Assembly (NCBI GenBank): GCA_903882875.1
Contig: CAIRYQ010000090.1
Span: forward strand, 1-42,180
Source: an uncultured Spartobacteria bacterium
GTDB taxonomy: Bacteria; Verrucomicrobiota; Verrucomicrobiia; Chthoniobacterales; Chthoniobacteraceae
Direction of reading: 5' to 3'
DNA length: 42,180 nt
In this document: piece after piece, positions 1 through 8,397 of the stretch
Layout of the letters: each line of letters begins with the position of its first letter
Numbering within the stretch: the stretch's first letter is position 1
Position numbers and translations under genes: made by a program
Notes under the pieces: model-generated
What the model was told of the DNA's origin: nothing
The model's input: only the letters and a program-made list of their open reading frames with translations
Databases searched by the model: none

Positions 1-139
1 AGATCGAACGCACCTTTGCCTGGCTGGGCAACTACCGCCGCCTGGTCGTCCGTTACGAAAATCACCTCCTGATGTATCAAGCCTTCTTCCATGTCGCTTG
101 CTCGCTCATCACCCTTCGATACTTATGAAACCACTTCTA
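1..139 (+). mobile_element. Right end of an IS5-family insertion sequence
   Basis: The window opens inside an insertion sequence: the end of a DDE transposase is followed within about ten bases by sequence that belongs to the neighbouring restriction-modification gene. The element boundary is placed near 137-140 by inference. The transposase stops at 128, and from about 140 onward the minus strand reads naturally as methyltransferase. The other end lies outside the window, so the terminal inverted repeats and the target duplication cannot be compared. Confidence 0.7.
3..128 (+). CDS. IS5-family transposase, C-terminal fragment
   Basis: Only the last 41 codons are present; the gene starts before the window. 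The fragment begins IERTFAWLGNYRRLVVRYE, the characteristic C-terminal signature of IS5-family (IS4/IS5 superfamily DDE) transposases. In that signature the Glu is the third catalytic acidic residue, and R-F-W-L-R-R surrounds it. The frame ends in the TGA at 126-128. The protein would catalyse cut-and-paste movement of its element. Whether it is active cannot be judged because the first two catalytic Asp residues are outside the window. Its 3' end overlaps the stop codon of the converging restriction-modification gene (123-125). Confidence 0.8.
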   Translation: MERTFAWLGNYRRLVVRYENHLLMYQAFFHVACSLITLRYL

Positions 140-2378
140 CTACAATTTGGTCTATATCAGCTCCTCCGCCCGCAACGACCAGGGTCGTCGTATTGAGAAC
201 CTTTGTTGTGAAGATGTCTTTCCCGAGATTAACAACGCATCTCACTCCGTGATCCAGCAGTACCTTTCTGATTGGCTGCGTGTCCACTTGGTTCACCACC
301 GTGCTTGGGATGACATACCCAATTATTCCTCCCGGTCGAACTAGCCGAAGAACCTGATCCGTAAAGTAGATGTAGGAATCAACCATGCGCTGGACGACGC
401 GAGCGAACTTCCGGCTCAGATACCTCAATGCTTCAGACTTGAGGTCCGCTCCCCACGGCGGATTCCCCACGATGGCATCGAAGCCCCCATTCACCGGCTG
501 CGCCTTCGCCTTTGCCTCCTTCACCGGCTTGCGCTCGGAGTAGTCCACGGCTTCCCGCTGCGGCTCGGGTCCGACATCCACATGGAAGCCATCCGCGTCA
601 TCCTTCACACGGTCCGCGCCGCTCCACTTCGGGGCGAAGACCTGAGGGAAGGCGCTCTCGAAATCCATCGGGCAGAGCTTGCGTTCCTCCTCGGAGGAGA
701 ACTCGAACTGGCCGTAGAGCATGTCCGTGCCGACGAGGGAATTGCCGCGCTTGATGTTGCCGCCGAGAGGGGGGAGCAGCGCCTCGTGGAAGGCGAGGTA
801 GTCGTCGCGAGTGCTGGCAGTGGTCTCGTCCTCCAGCAGCTTCAGGTAGAGCGAGAGCTGCGCGACCTCCACGGCCTGCGGGTCGAGGTCCACGCCGAAG
901 ATGTTGTTCAGGAGGATCTGCCGCTTCTTCTCCAGCGTGAGGCAGAGCAGCCCCTCGCGCTCGGCCACGGCGGGGATGAATTCCTTCCTCCGCTTTTTGT
1001 TCTTCGTCGAGGGGGCGAGGTTTTCCTTCCGCGCGGCGTCGGGATTCGCGGCATACCAGCGCCCGTGGTGCCGGAGCAGGAGGTCGAAGATGCCGAGGAG
1101 GAAACTGCCGGAGCCACAGGCGATGTCGGCAAAGCGCATCTTCTCGACCTGCGCGGGAGTCTTTCCCTCGATGAGCTTCCCGACGGTTTGCTCGCAGATG
1201 TAGCGGACGATGTATTCCGGCGTGTAATAGACGCCGCCCGCCTTGCGCACCTCGGGCTTCAGCTCGGGCTTCGCGCGCTTGTCCGTCGTGGTGATGACGG
1301 TGCCGAGGAAGCGCTCGTAGATGCTCCCGAGGATGTGGATGGGGATGGTATTGAAATCGTAGGGCGAGCGCTCGTGCTCGAGTTCCTTGCAGATGGCGAC
1401 GAAGTCCGCGTCGTCCACCGCGAGCGAGCCGTCGTCCAGCCTCGGGTGGGACTTGAAGACGACGCCATTATAGCGGACATCCAGCTTGCGGGAGGCGGCG
1501 AGGAAGCTCGGCCAGACCTGTCCCGTCGCCGCCTTCGTGAACTGATGCACGCTGTGCTCGGTCTCGATGAGCTTGTCCTCCAGGAAACGGAGGAAGACCA
1601 GCCGGTCCAGGATGCGCTGCACCAGCTCGGTGAGCGCGTCTCCGTCGAGTTCCGCGTTGCGGTTCTTCAGCATCCGCGCGAGATCGCCGCGGTAGCGTTC
1701 GAGGTCGTCAAGGAAGGCGTCGTCGATCGTCTGCGAATCGCCGCCGCGCTTCCCGTCCTTTTGCTTGCCGCTCTTCTTCAGCTTCGGCATCGCCGCCACG
1801 TAGGCATCGAGCTTCCCGGTGACGACGGCCTCGCGGGAGAAAAGCCAGTAGATCTCGCCAAACTTCGCCTCGTCCTCGAAGTCCCCGTAGCAATAGCTGC
1901 GGTGCGCGGAGGTGAGCGCGAAATCAATGTTCGGCTTGCGGCGACAGTCCACGATGACCAGCTCCTGGAAATCAAACAGCACGGAGAGCTTTGACTTGGA
2001 GCCGTAGCCGTAGCGGTGCGTCTGGAAATGCGCGTCGCGGTCCTCGCGGATTTTCACGGAGGGCTTCTTCGCCTCGCAGTAGAAACGGGCGGTGCGGTAG
2101 TCCGGCCCGCGGAAGAAGGCGTAGTCCGCACGCTTCTGCGCAAGCCCGCCGCCCACCTGCACGCCGCGCTCCACCTTCACCTCCTGCTCGTAGGGATTCT
2201 TCTCCCGGTCGTGCCGCACATCCCAGCCGAGCGCGATCCAGAACTTGTCTATGAAGTCCTGGCGCGCCTCCGCCTCCTGATACTCCGACGAGAGGTAGAA
2301 CGGCTCCCGCGCACGGAAGTCCGCGATGAGTGCGCAGACCTGCGCATGGCTTTCCTGAAAGTTGCCGGGGATGTTCAT
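123..2378 (-). CDS. Type IIG/IIL-like restriction-modification protein, truncated at its C-terminus by an insertion sequence
   Basis: Single-chain restriction and N6-adenine methylation enzyme, 751 residues as it stands. The N-terminus looks like a PD-(D/E)XK nuclease: KRADYAFF near residue 83, then FYCEAKKP near 100 supplying the E-x-K. A helical linker follows. The Eco57I/N6-type methyltransferase core has GVYYTPEYIVRYICEQTVG, SAM-binding motif I (FADIACGSGSFLLGIF) and catalytic motif IV (DAIVGNPPWG). Relatives usually run on for 200-300 residues as a TaqI-like target-recognition domain; here the frame ends shortly after PGGIIGYVIPSTVV. Its last four or so codons and its stop are supplied by the end of the insertion sequence at 1-139. 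Start ATG at 2378 has no strong ribosome-binding site. Without the specificity domain it is probably inactive or non-specific. Motif assignments are seen; loss of function is inferred. Confidence 0.85.
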   Translation of the reverse strand: MNIPGNFQESHAQVCALIADFRAREPFYLSSEYQEAEARQDFIDKFWIALGWDVRHDREKNPYEQEVKVERGVQVGGGLAQKRADYAFFRGPDYRTARFYCEAKKPSVKIREDRDAHFQTHRYGYGSKSKLSVLFDFQELVIVDCRRKPNIDFALTSAHRSYCYGDFEDEAKFGEIYWLFSREAVVTGKLDAYVAAMPKLKKSGKQKDGKRGGDSQTIDDAFLDDLERYRGDLARMLKNRNAELDGDALTELVQRILDRLVFLRFLEDKLIETEHSVHQFTKAATGQVWPSFLAASRKLDVRYNGVVFKSHPRLDDGSLAVDDADFVAICKELEHERSPYDFNTIPIHILGSIYERFLGTVITTTDKRAKPELKPEVRKAGGVYYTPEYIVRYICEQTVGKLIEGKTPAQVEKMRFADIACGSGSFLLGIFDLLLRHHGRWYAANPDAARKENLAPSTKNKKRRKEFIPAVAEREGLLCLTLEKKRQILLNNIFGVDLDPQAVEVAQLSLYLKLLEDETTASTRDDYLAFHEALLPPLGGNIKRGNSLVGTDMLYGQFEFSSEEERKLCPMDFESAFPQVFAPKWSGADRVKDDADGFHVDVGPEPQREAVDYSERKPVKEAKAKAQPVNGGFDAIVGNPPWGADLKSEALRYLSRKFARVVQRMVDSYIYFTDQVLRLVRPGGIIGYVIPSTVVNQVDTQPIRKVLLDHGVRCVVNLGKDIFTTKVLNTTTLVVAGGGADIDQIVVEVVS

Positions 2379-2721
2379 GTGCGCCGCCTAGAGAATGCGG
2401 GAAGTGGAGCGGATGTCGAGCGCGGGCAATCACGGTCACTCCGCTTTCGGCATGCCTGTCACGGCGACCAAACGGAACTTGCGCGCGAAGGCAGCGAATT
2501 TGTCGAGGGAGGTGCGCAGTTCGGCCGTGGCCACGCGACGGAGGATGCCAGTCCCTTCCGGGCGCTGCAAGCGCAGCGTGCGGCGTGCGGGGGTGCGAAC
2601 AGCGTGTACATTGTAAGATGCCGGGCTTGGAGGATCTCGGTTCTCAAATTTTGATGCGTCAGCCCTGCCCAATGCGCGGTTTCCGGTTGTATGCACAAAG
2701 GGAGCCCGCGATGGTCGTCGC
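2379..2721. other. Intergenic region between divergent genes, no gene assigned
   Basis: This 343-base gap lies between the start of the restriction-modification gene (minus strand) and the Kelch gene (plus strand), so it should hold both promoters. No convincing -35/-10 pair was found. A minus-strand open frame covers most of it and has GC-rich third positions, but it matches no family I recognise and runs into the Kelch signal peptide. It may be a decayed gene. Confidence 0.4.
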
Positions 2722-3723
2722 ATGAACCGGAGCTTCATTCTTGCCGCTTTTCTCGCTCTCCCTGCACTGCTGCCCGCCGCGCCACCCCCGCTGCCGAAGG
2801 CGTTGACCAGCTTCGGCTCCGGTGCCTGCGATGGGGCTGTGTATGTTTACGGCGGGCACATGGGCAATGCTCATGATTACTCAAAGGCCACGGTCAGCGG
2901 TGCGATGTGGCGCCTGTCCTTGAGTCGGCTTGATGTTTGGCAGGCATTGCCCGGCGGAGTGCCCCTCCAGTCACCGGGGGTGGCCACATGGAAAGGCAAG
3001 GTCTGTCTTGCGGGCGGAATGCAGCCGCAGAACGAACCGGGCACCAAGAGTCGCCTGCTATCGCTGGATCATGCGGCGCTTTTCGATCCGGCAAAGAATG
3101 CGTGGGAGAAACTTCCTCCGCTGCCCGAACCGCGCTCCAGCCATGCACTGGCGGTCATCGGGGACAGGCTCTACGCGATCGGCGGATGGCCGCTCGATTC
3201 CGGCGGACCGGAACCCAAGGCCGACGCGCCGCCAGCGAAGGGGTATCACGACACCATGGCGGTGATCGATCTCGCGAATCCGGATCGCGGATGGCAATCG
3301 CTGCCGCAGCCGTGGAAACGACGTGCATTGACCGCAACGATGTTCGCCGGGAAGATCTGGTGCATCGGCGGCATGACCGAGGACAATGAGCTGTCGTCCG
3401 TCATTGATGTCTATGATCCCGAGGCGAAGAAATGGAGCACCGCGCCGCCTGTGGCCGAGACCGACCGTGCAAAGGCGTTCGGCTGCGCGGCGTGCGTGGC
3501 CGGTGGCAGCCTGTTTGTGAGCCCCGAGGGCGGCAGGGTGTATCGCATCGGAGCGGATGCGCAAAACTGGGTGCAATGCGGGAAGCTCGCCAAGCCGAGA
3601 TACTTTCACCAGCTCATCGCGCTTGATGCCACGCACCTCGTGGCCATCGGCGGTACGGCTGGCGGGAGGCCGCTGGACGATGTGGAGATCGTCACGGTCG
3701 AACAAGGCCCGCCCGCCCGATGA
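2722..3723 (+). CDS. Secreted Kelch-repeat beta-propeller protein
   Basis: A 333-residue exported protein. Residues 1-20 form a signal peptide (hydrophobic FILAAFLALPALLPA, cleavage near AAP). The rest consists of Kelch-type blades with recurrent W, GG and Y-x-x-GG motifs: VYVYGGHMGN near 42, VCLAGGMQP near 93, LYAIGGWPL near 150, IWCIGGMTEDN near 213 and LVAIGGTAGG near 310. This is the layout of galactose-oxidase-like/N-acetylneuraminate-mutarotase-like propellers. No enzymatic residues are recognised, so a binding or sugar-handling role is only inferred. The ATG at 2722 was chosen because it gives a clean signal peptide. The gene ends in an ATGA overlap with the PQQ-like gene that follows, so the two are probably translated together. 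Confidence 0.8.
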   Translation: MNRSFILAAFLALPALLPAAPPPLPKALTSFGSGACDGAVYVYGGHMGNAHDYSKATVSGAMWRLSLSRLDVWQALPGGVPLQSPGVATWKGKVCLAGGMQPQNEPGTKSRLLSLDHAALFDPAKNAWEKLPPLPEPRSSHALAVIGDRLYAIGGWPLDSGGPEPKADAPPAKGYHDTMAVIDLANPDRGWQSLPQPWKRRALTATMFAGKIWCIGGMTEDNELSSVIDVYDPEAKKWSTAPPVAETDRAKAFGCAACVAGGSLFVSPEGGRVYRIGADAQNWVQCGKLAKPRYFHQLIALDATHLVAIGGTAGGRPLDDVEIVTVEQGPPAR

Positions 3724-5009
3724 TCGCCGCACTTTCACATCTCACTGCCGGTGTGTGGCGACTGTTCGCGCACGCGTCACTCATTTACGCCGTGATGATC
3801 GGTCACGCGCTGGCGGACGAGGGTGCGATGTTTGTGGACTGGCCCCAGTTCCACGGGCCGATGCACAACAACACGACTTCGGAAACCGGCTGGCGTAAGG
3901 ACTGGCCGCAGGATGGTCCCCCTGCATCGTGGAGAGCAAAAGTGGGTGCGGGGATGGCGTCGTTCGCGGTCGTGGGCGATCGGGTCTTCACCGCGGGAAA
4001 TGACGGCAACGACAGGGACACAATCTTCTGCCTCGATCTCGCAACCGGAAAAACCGTCTGGCGGCATGACTATCCGTGCAAGAGCGCCGCGCACATGATG
4101 TCCATCGTTCCCGGCGGCCCGTGCGCCACGCCGTGTGTGAGCGGCGGCCATGTCTTCACCATCAGCCGTGAGGGCGATGTGTGTTGCCTTGAGGCATCAA
4201 AAGGCGCGCTGGCCTGGCAGAAAAACTTGGTGCGCGATTTTCAAGGGCACCGGCCCGTGTACGGCTACGCTGGCAGTCCGCTCGTGTGGCAGGACAGGCT
4301 GTTCCTTGATGCGGGAGGGGAGGAAGGTTCCACAGTCTGCCTCAACGCGGGGACTGGCGAAACGATTTGGGCGAAGGGCATGGGCGAGGCGGGTTACTCG
4401 ACGCCCGTTATCGCGCAAATGGCCGGCAAGGACAGGCTGCTGATGTTCAAAGGGCGCGAACTCGCGGTGCTCGATCCGAAGGACGGCAGCGCGGTCGCGA
4501 GCTACGCGACGAGAACGGCTGATTTTTGCAACTGCGCGACGCCTGCCGTCACTGCGGACGGGCACATCTTCATTTCGCACACTGGTGCAGACGGCTCCAC
4601 GGGATTGAAGTTCAACGGCGCATCTCTCACGAGGAAATGGAACGTGAGGGATCTCGGCATGCTCTACAATTCCGGCGTGCCGTTGGGAAAAAACGCGCTA
4701 ATGGTCTTCAACGATTCCGTGCGAGGAGTGGATGACATGCGCTGCCTCGATCTGGAAACAGGCAATGCCTTGTGGCAATCGGGCAATGTGGAAAAGGGAA
4801 CCGCCCTTTTCAGCGACGGCCATCTCATCGTGCTGAGCACGAAGGGCGCGATACTGCTCTGCAATCCCTCGCAGGCCGGCATCAAGGTGCTCGCGCGTGC
4901 CCAGATTCTCAGCGGAAAATGCTGGGTGCTGCCCGTGCTCTCACATCGCCGCCTGCTGTGCCGCAGCAACGATGGTGATGTCGTATGCTTGGATCTCAGT
5001 CATCCCTAA
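3720..5009 (+). CDS. Secreted PQQ-like beta-propeller repeat protein
   Basis: A 429-residue protein with an N-terminal hydrophobic export signal (about residues 8-32, ending near GHALADEG). A propeller of PQQ-like repeats follows. The repeat pattern is a Gly/Asp-rich strand, then D-x-x-T-G-K-x-x-W: CLDLATGKTVWRHD, CLEASKGALAWQKN, CLNAGTGETIWAKG, and CLDLETGNALWQSG. The start DWPQFHGPMHNN is typical of planctomycete/verrucomicrobial periplasmic members. Most of these lack proven PQQ binding or dehydrogenase activity, so no reaction is assigned. The ATG at 3720 overlaps the Kelch stop codon (ATGA), indicating translational coupling. A paralogue of similar build is encoded at 13726-15057. Confidence 0.82.
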   Translation: MIAALSHLTAGVWRLFAHASLIYAVMIGHALADEGAMFVDWPQFHGPMHNNTTSETGWRKDWPQDGPPASWRAKVGAGMASFAVVGDRVFTAGNDGNDRDTIFCLDLATGKTVWRHDYPCKSAAHMMSIVPGGPCATPCVSGGHVFTISREGDVCCLEASKGALAWQKNLVRDFQGHRPVYGYAGSPLVWQDRLFLDAGGEEGSTVCLNAGTGETIWAKGMGEAGYSTPVIAQMAGKDRLLMFKGRELAVLDPKDGSAVASYATRTADFCNCATPAVTADGHIFISHTGADGSTGLKFNGASLTRKWNVRDLGMLYNSGVPLGKNALMVFNDSVRGVDDMRCLDLETGNALWQSGNVEKGTALFSDGHLIVLSTKGAILLCNPSQAGIKVLARAQILSGKCWVLPVLSHRRLLCRSNDGDVVCLDLSHP

Positions 5010-5142
5010 ACGGGGAAACAATCCTCAGCATTGAGGCATGAGCGGCTGCAAAAGGATCTCCTCCCTATCCGATGGCGACGCATCAAGGATCTCTTATCTT
5101 TGCCAGCACGTCTTCCGAAATTGACGCCGCCGCCGCGTTTGG

Positions 5143-6087
5143 TTGCGATCAAGCGTGATTTTTTCCACCGATTCAATATGCAGAAGCCACGACGCCGGAC
5201 CGGGGCATCCCGAGCAGCCGGCGCGATACGATGCCGTGCTCGCGGCGCTGGAAATGGCGGGCCTGCGCGCGAAGATGCGCGATGTCCCGCCCCGTGCGGT
5301 GAAGCGCGAGGATCTGCTGCTCGTCCACACCGCTCCGTATCTCGATCTCGCGGAGCGCGAAATCCGCGCTGGCGCGGCGCAGCTCAGCACCGGCGACACG
5401 GGCGTGGGCGCGCATTCGTGGGATGCGGCGATGGCCGCGGTCGGCTGTGTGCTCGCGGCGACGGATGCCGTGGTGAAGGGCGACGCGAAGACGGCCTTCT
5501 GCCTCGTGCGTCCGCCGGGGCATCATGCGGGTGCCGCGCGCGGGATGGGTTTCTGTGTCGTGAACAACGTCGCGATCGCGGCTCGCCACGCGCAGAAGCG
5601 GCTCGGCATCGGAAAGGTCGCGATCGTGGATTGGGACGTGCATCACGGCAACGGGACACAGGATATTTTTTATGCGGATGGCAGCGTGTTCTTTTTCAGC
5701 ACGCACCAGTCGCCGTGGTATCCCGGCACGGGCCGCGCCGATGAGACGGGCGAGGGTGCCGGGAAGGGCACGACGCTCAACTGCCCTCTGCCCGCCGGGA
5801 GCGGGCGCGCGGAAATCTTCGAGTGCTTCGAACGGAAGCTGTTGCCCGCGATGGAAAAATTCCGCCCGGAACTCGTGCTGATCAGCGCGGGCTTCGACTC
5901 GCGTGCGGGCGATCCGCTCGGGCAGTTCAAGCTCACCGACGCAGACTTCTCCGATCTGACCCGCATAGTCCGCGGCATCGCGGAAAAAGGCGCGCAAGGC
6001 CGCGTGGTGAGCATGCTCGAAGGCGGTTACAGCCTCACCGGCCTCGCGAGCGCGGCGACCTCGCACGTCGCGGCGCTGCTGGAGTAA
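5143..6087 (+). CDS. Histone deacetylase family amidohydrolase (AcuC/acetylpolyamine amidohydrolase-like)
   Basis: Zinc-dependent deacetylase fold, 314 residues, full family length. It begins with the family signature [16 protein letters not shown] (residues 17-32). Catalytic features are complete: the RPPGHHAG His pair (127, 128), the zinc ligands Asp165 and His167 in [10 protein letters not shown], Asp252 in [11 protein letters not shown], and Tyr296 in LEGGYS. Bacterial relatives act on acetylated small molecules or proteins such as acetylpolyamines or acetyl-CoA synthetase; the substrate here is unknown. No signal peptide is seen, so it is cytoplasmic. The TTG at 5143 keeps the first beta strand; GTG at 5155 is a plausible alternative, and neither has a clear ribosome-binding site. 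The gene stops only three bases from the convergent hydrolase gene. Confidence 0.9.
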   Translation: MRSSVIFSTDSICRSHDAGPGHPEQPARYDAVLAALEMAGLRAKMRDVPPRAVKREDLLLVHTAPYLDLAEREIRAGAAQLSTGDTGVGAHSWDAAMAAVGCVLAATDAVVKGDAKTAFCLVRPPGHHAGAARGMGFCVVNNVAIAARHAQKRLGIGKVAIVDWDVHHGNGTQDIFYADGSVFFFSTHQSPWYPGTGRADETGEGAGKGTTLNCPLPAGSGRAEIFECFERKLLPAMEKFRPELVLISAGFDSRAGDPLGQFKLTDADFSDLTRIVRGIAEKGAQGRVVSMLEGGYSLTGLASAATSHVAALLE

Positions 6088-6090
6088 TCC

Positions 6091-6735
6091 TCACTCGCGC
6101 AGCGCTGCGGCGACCGCGCGGATGCAGCGCCTTTCCAAAACGAACGACGGGTGTGTCGCAGCCCACACGCGGACGTTGCGCGCCTGCGGTACCACAGAGC
6201 TGCTTGCGGGGACGATGACCGTGTCGAGCGGCGTGTAGAGGCTCGTGAACGGAATCGCGCGCAGCACATCCGCGTCACGCGCGAGGTCGCGGAGGAATTC
6301 GCTGCCGGGCCGCATCTCCACGTAGCCGGGCCGTCCGCCGAGCCTCGCCATGTGCGTGCCGTTGTGTGGGGTCGCCATCGTGACGAAGCGGTGCACGCGT
6401 TCGATGCCGCCGAGCCGCTGGAGAAACACGCGCGACACGAGCCCGCCCATGCTGAAGCCGACGAGGTCGAATCGCCGTGCACCGATCTTTTCCGACACAA
6501 AATCCGCGAGCTGCTCTGCGAGTTTTCCGATCGGCGCGATGCCGCTGTTCGGCGTGAGCGTCGGCTGGAAGACCTCACGTGCCTGCGAGCGCAGGTGCTG
6601 CGCGAGCCGCTCCATGTCGTCGCCGTTTGAACGGATCCCATGCACGAGCACGACGGGCGGCAGCGCGGGATCGGGCGCGACTGCGGGCGCGTCGAGGCGC
6701 GCGAGAGTCTTTGCGAGGAAGGCGACGAGGCGCAT
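6091..6735 (-). CDS. Alpha/beta hydrolase (lipase/esterase-like)
   Basis: A 214-residue serine hydrolase of the small lipase/PGAP1-like alpha/beta fold. The oxyanion-hole motif VVLVHGIRSNGDD lies at residues 28-40. The nucleophile elbow is GFSMGG with Ser95, followed by TMATPHNGTH, common in triacylglycerol lipases. The candidate acid is Asp171 (PLDTVIVP) and the base His195 (ATHPSFV). There is no obvious signal peptide. The substrate is unknown; a short-chain acyl ester or lipid is likely for the fold. Start ATG at 6735. It converges with the deacetylase gene with a 3-base gap and lies 61 bases downstream of folA on the same strand, so it could be the last gene of a thyA-folA transcript. Confidence 0.85.
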   Translation of the reverse strand: MRLVAFLAKTLARLDAPAVAPDPALPPVVLVHGIRSNGDDMERLAQHLRSQAREVFQPTLTPNSGIAPIGKLAEQLADFVSEKIGARRFDLVGFSMGGLVSRVFLQRLGGIERVHRFVTMATPHNGTHMARLGGRPGYVEMRPGSEFLRDLARDADVLRAIPFTSLYTPLDTVIVPASSSVVPQARNVRVWAATHPSFVLERRCIRAVAAALRE

Positions 6736-6796
6736 TGGAGGAAATGACGCACCACAGATGACGAGAACGGATGATTAGGGCAACACAACTGCATCG

Positions 6797-7384
6797 TCAT
6801 TGGTCACTGGTCATTTTCCGATAATGCCTCACCTCGAAGTCCGCAGTCTTCAGCGCGACATCGGCGAAATCAAACTGATGCTCGAACTCGGGAAAGAACG
6901 CGTCGCCTTCGACGATGCGCGGCACGACGGTGAGGTAGAGGTCGCTGCACAGCGGCAGCAGCCGACCGTAGATTTGCGCGCCGCCGATCACAAACACCTC
7001 GCGTTGCGGCTTGTGCTTTTTCAGCGCGGCAAGGAATCGCTCCACACTGCGCACGAGCCACACTTCACGCTGCGCGATTTTTTCAAACCCGAGCTGCGCC
7101 GGCCCGCGCCGCAGCCGCGCAGTCCAGTGGCCGACGACGGGCTTCACTCCGCAGCGCGCAGCGAATTCCGGATCGTGCGCGAGCATCCGTGGGCCGCGCG
7201 TGAAGACGACGTTCGTGCGGTTCGGCAGCGGCTTCGGCAGGCTGAGGAAAGTTTTCCGCCCCATGAGCACGATGCCGCCGGTGGTGAGCTGCTTGAACCA
7301 CTTGAAGTCCTCCGGCAGGTGCCACGGGATTTGCCCGCCGTTCCCGATCACGCGGTTCAGCGACATGGCGGCGATGACTTTCAC
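6797..7384 (-). CDS. folA: Dihydrofolate reductase
   Basis: NADPH-dependent reduction of dihydrofolate to tetrahydrofolate in the cytoplasm, regenerating the cofactor consumed by the adjacent thymidylate synthase. The protein is 195 residues from the GTG at 7384. Visible family motifs are KVIAAMSLNRVIGNGGQIPW (residues 2-21), the substrate-binding acid in LPEDFKWF (Asp26), VLMGRKTFLSLPKPLPNR (39-56), and VIGGAQIYGRLLP (132-144). Typical bacterial enzymes are about 160 residues. The excess lies between about 64 and 108, an Arg/Gly-rich insertion. GTG was chosen over the internal ATG at 7366 because it restores the first beta strand. It starts 11 bases after the thyA stop, so the two form an operon. 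Confidence 0.93.
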   Translation of the reverse strand: MKVIAAMSLNRVIGNGGQIPWHLPEDFKWFKQLTTGGIVLMGRKTFLSLPKPLPNRTNVVFTRGPRMLAHDPEFAARCGVKPVVGHWTARLRRGPAQLGFEKIAQREVWLVRSVERFLAALKKHKPQREVFVIGGAQIYGRLLPLCSDLYLTVVPRIVEGDAFFPEFEHQFDFADVALKTADFEVRHYRKMTSDQ

Positions 7385-7395
7385 GGTGCGGGAAT

Positions 7396-8307
7396 TTACA
7401 CGGCGATCGGCGCCTTGATCACCGGGTGCGGGTCGTAGCCCTCGATGGCGATGTCCTCGAACTTGAACGCGAAGATGTCCTTCACGTCGGGATTCAGTTT
7501 CAGCACCGGCAGCGGGCGCGGTTCGCGCGAGAGCTGTTCTATCGCCTGATCGGTGTGATTCGCGTAAAGGTGCAAGTCGCCGAAGGTATGGATGAATTCC
7601 TTCGCTCGCAGTCCGCACACTTGCGCGACCATGTGCGTGAGCAGCGCGTAACTCGCGATGTTGAAGGGCACGCCGAGGAAAATGTCCGCGCTGCGCTGGT
7701 AGAGCTGGCAGCTCAATTCGCCCTCGCTCACGTAGAATTGAAAAAGGCAATGGCACGGTGGCAGCGCCATGCTTTCAATATCCGCGACATTCCATGCGTT
7801 CACAATCAAACGTCGGCTGTCAGGATTTTTTTTAATTTGCTCAATGACCATCGCAATTTGGTCTATCCCCCAGTCTCCGCTGCGAACCCGCGCTCCCGTG
7901 GAGATCGCCGCAATCGGTTCTGTCTCGAATTCGCTCAAATCAAAAAGTGTGGGCTGACTGCTTTCAGCATCTGTCTGTTTTCGCGGTCTGCTTCTCTTTA
8001 CCCAACGCCGCCATTGTTTTCCATAAACTGGCCCAAGTTCACCAGTTTCTTTGTCCGCCCATTCATCCCAGATGGTAACGCCATGTTGCTGGAGCCACCG
8101 AACGTTGCTCTCGCCGCGAAGGAACCAAAGTAGCTCGTAGATGATGCTGCGCGTGTGGACTTTCTTTGTTGTGAGTAGCGGGAAGCCCGCAGTGAGATCG
8201 AAGCGCGTCTGAGCGCCGAAAAGGCTGAACGTGCCGGTGCCCGTGCGGTCCGCCTTGAAGCGTCCGTGTTCCTGCACATGGCGAAGCAAATCGAGATACT
8301 GGCGCAT
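7396..8307 (-). CDS. thyA: Thymidylate synthase with an internal insertion
   Basis: Methylates dUMP to dTMP using methylenetetrahydrofolate, yielding dihydrofolate. The 303-residue protein starts at the ATG at 8307 ([15 protein letters not shown]); the open frame extends further upstream but without homology. Motifs: [27 protein letters not shown], the catalytic [11 protein letters not shown] (Cys185), [20 protein letters not shown], and the C-terminal [15 protein letters not shown]. Compared with the usual 264 residues it carries about 40 extra between [11 protein letters not shown] and GIDQI (about residues 103-147). Codons over roughly 7765-8110 are markedly more AT-rich at third positions than the gene's two ends. 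It is followed by folA. Confidence 0.95.
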   Translation of the reverse strand: MRQYLDLLRHVQEHGRFKADRTGTGTFSLFGAQTRFDLTAGFPLLTTKKVHTRSIIYELLWFLRGESNVRWLQQHGVTIWDEWADKETGELGPVYGKQWRRWVKRSRPRKQTDAESSQPTLFDLSEFETEPIAAISTGARVRSGDWGIDQIAMVIEQIKKNPDSRRLIVNAWNVADIESMALPPCHCLFQFYVSEGELSCQLYQRSADIFLGVPFNIASYALLTHMVAQVCGLRAKEFIHTFGDLHLYANHTDQAIEQLSREPRPLPVLKLNPDVKDIFAFKFEDIAIEGYDPHPVIKAPIAV

Positions 8308-8397
8308 CGTGTGCGGGATACGGGAATGAGGTCGCTCGTTGCAAGCGCCGTCAGCGGCGGCACTGCGAAACGCCGGCAATCCTCCGGAGCATGCCGC

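Noticed and set aside
582-1994. Long plus-strand open frame (470 codons) opposite the restriction-modification gene
   Set aside because: It is antisense to clear methyltransferase motifs, and its product is Arg/Val/Leu/Glu-rich with no family features; a GC-rich shadow frame.
2436-2738. Minus-strand open frame of 100 codons in the intergenic region
   Set aside because: Third positions look partly coding, but no family is recognised and it overlaps the Kelch start and signal peptide on the other strand. At most a decayed gene.
7820-7840. A/T run in thyA considered as a frameshift or broken gene
   Set aside because: The reading frame and the family motifs are continuous on both sides of the run.
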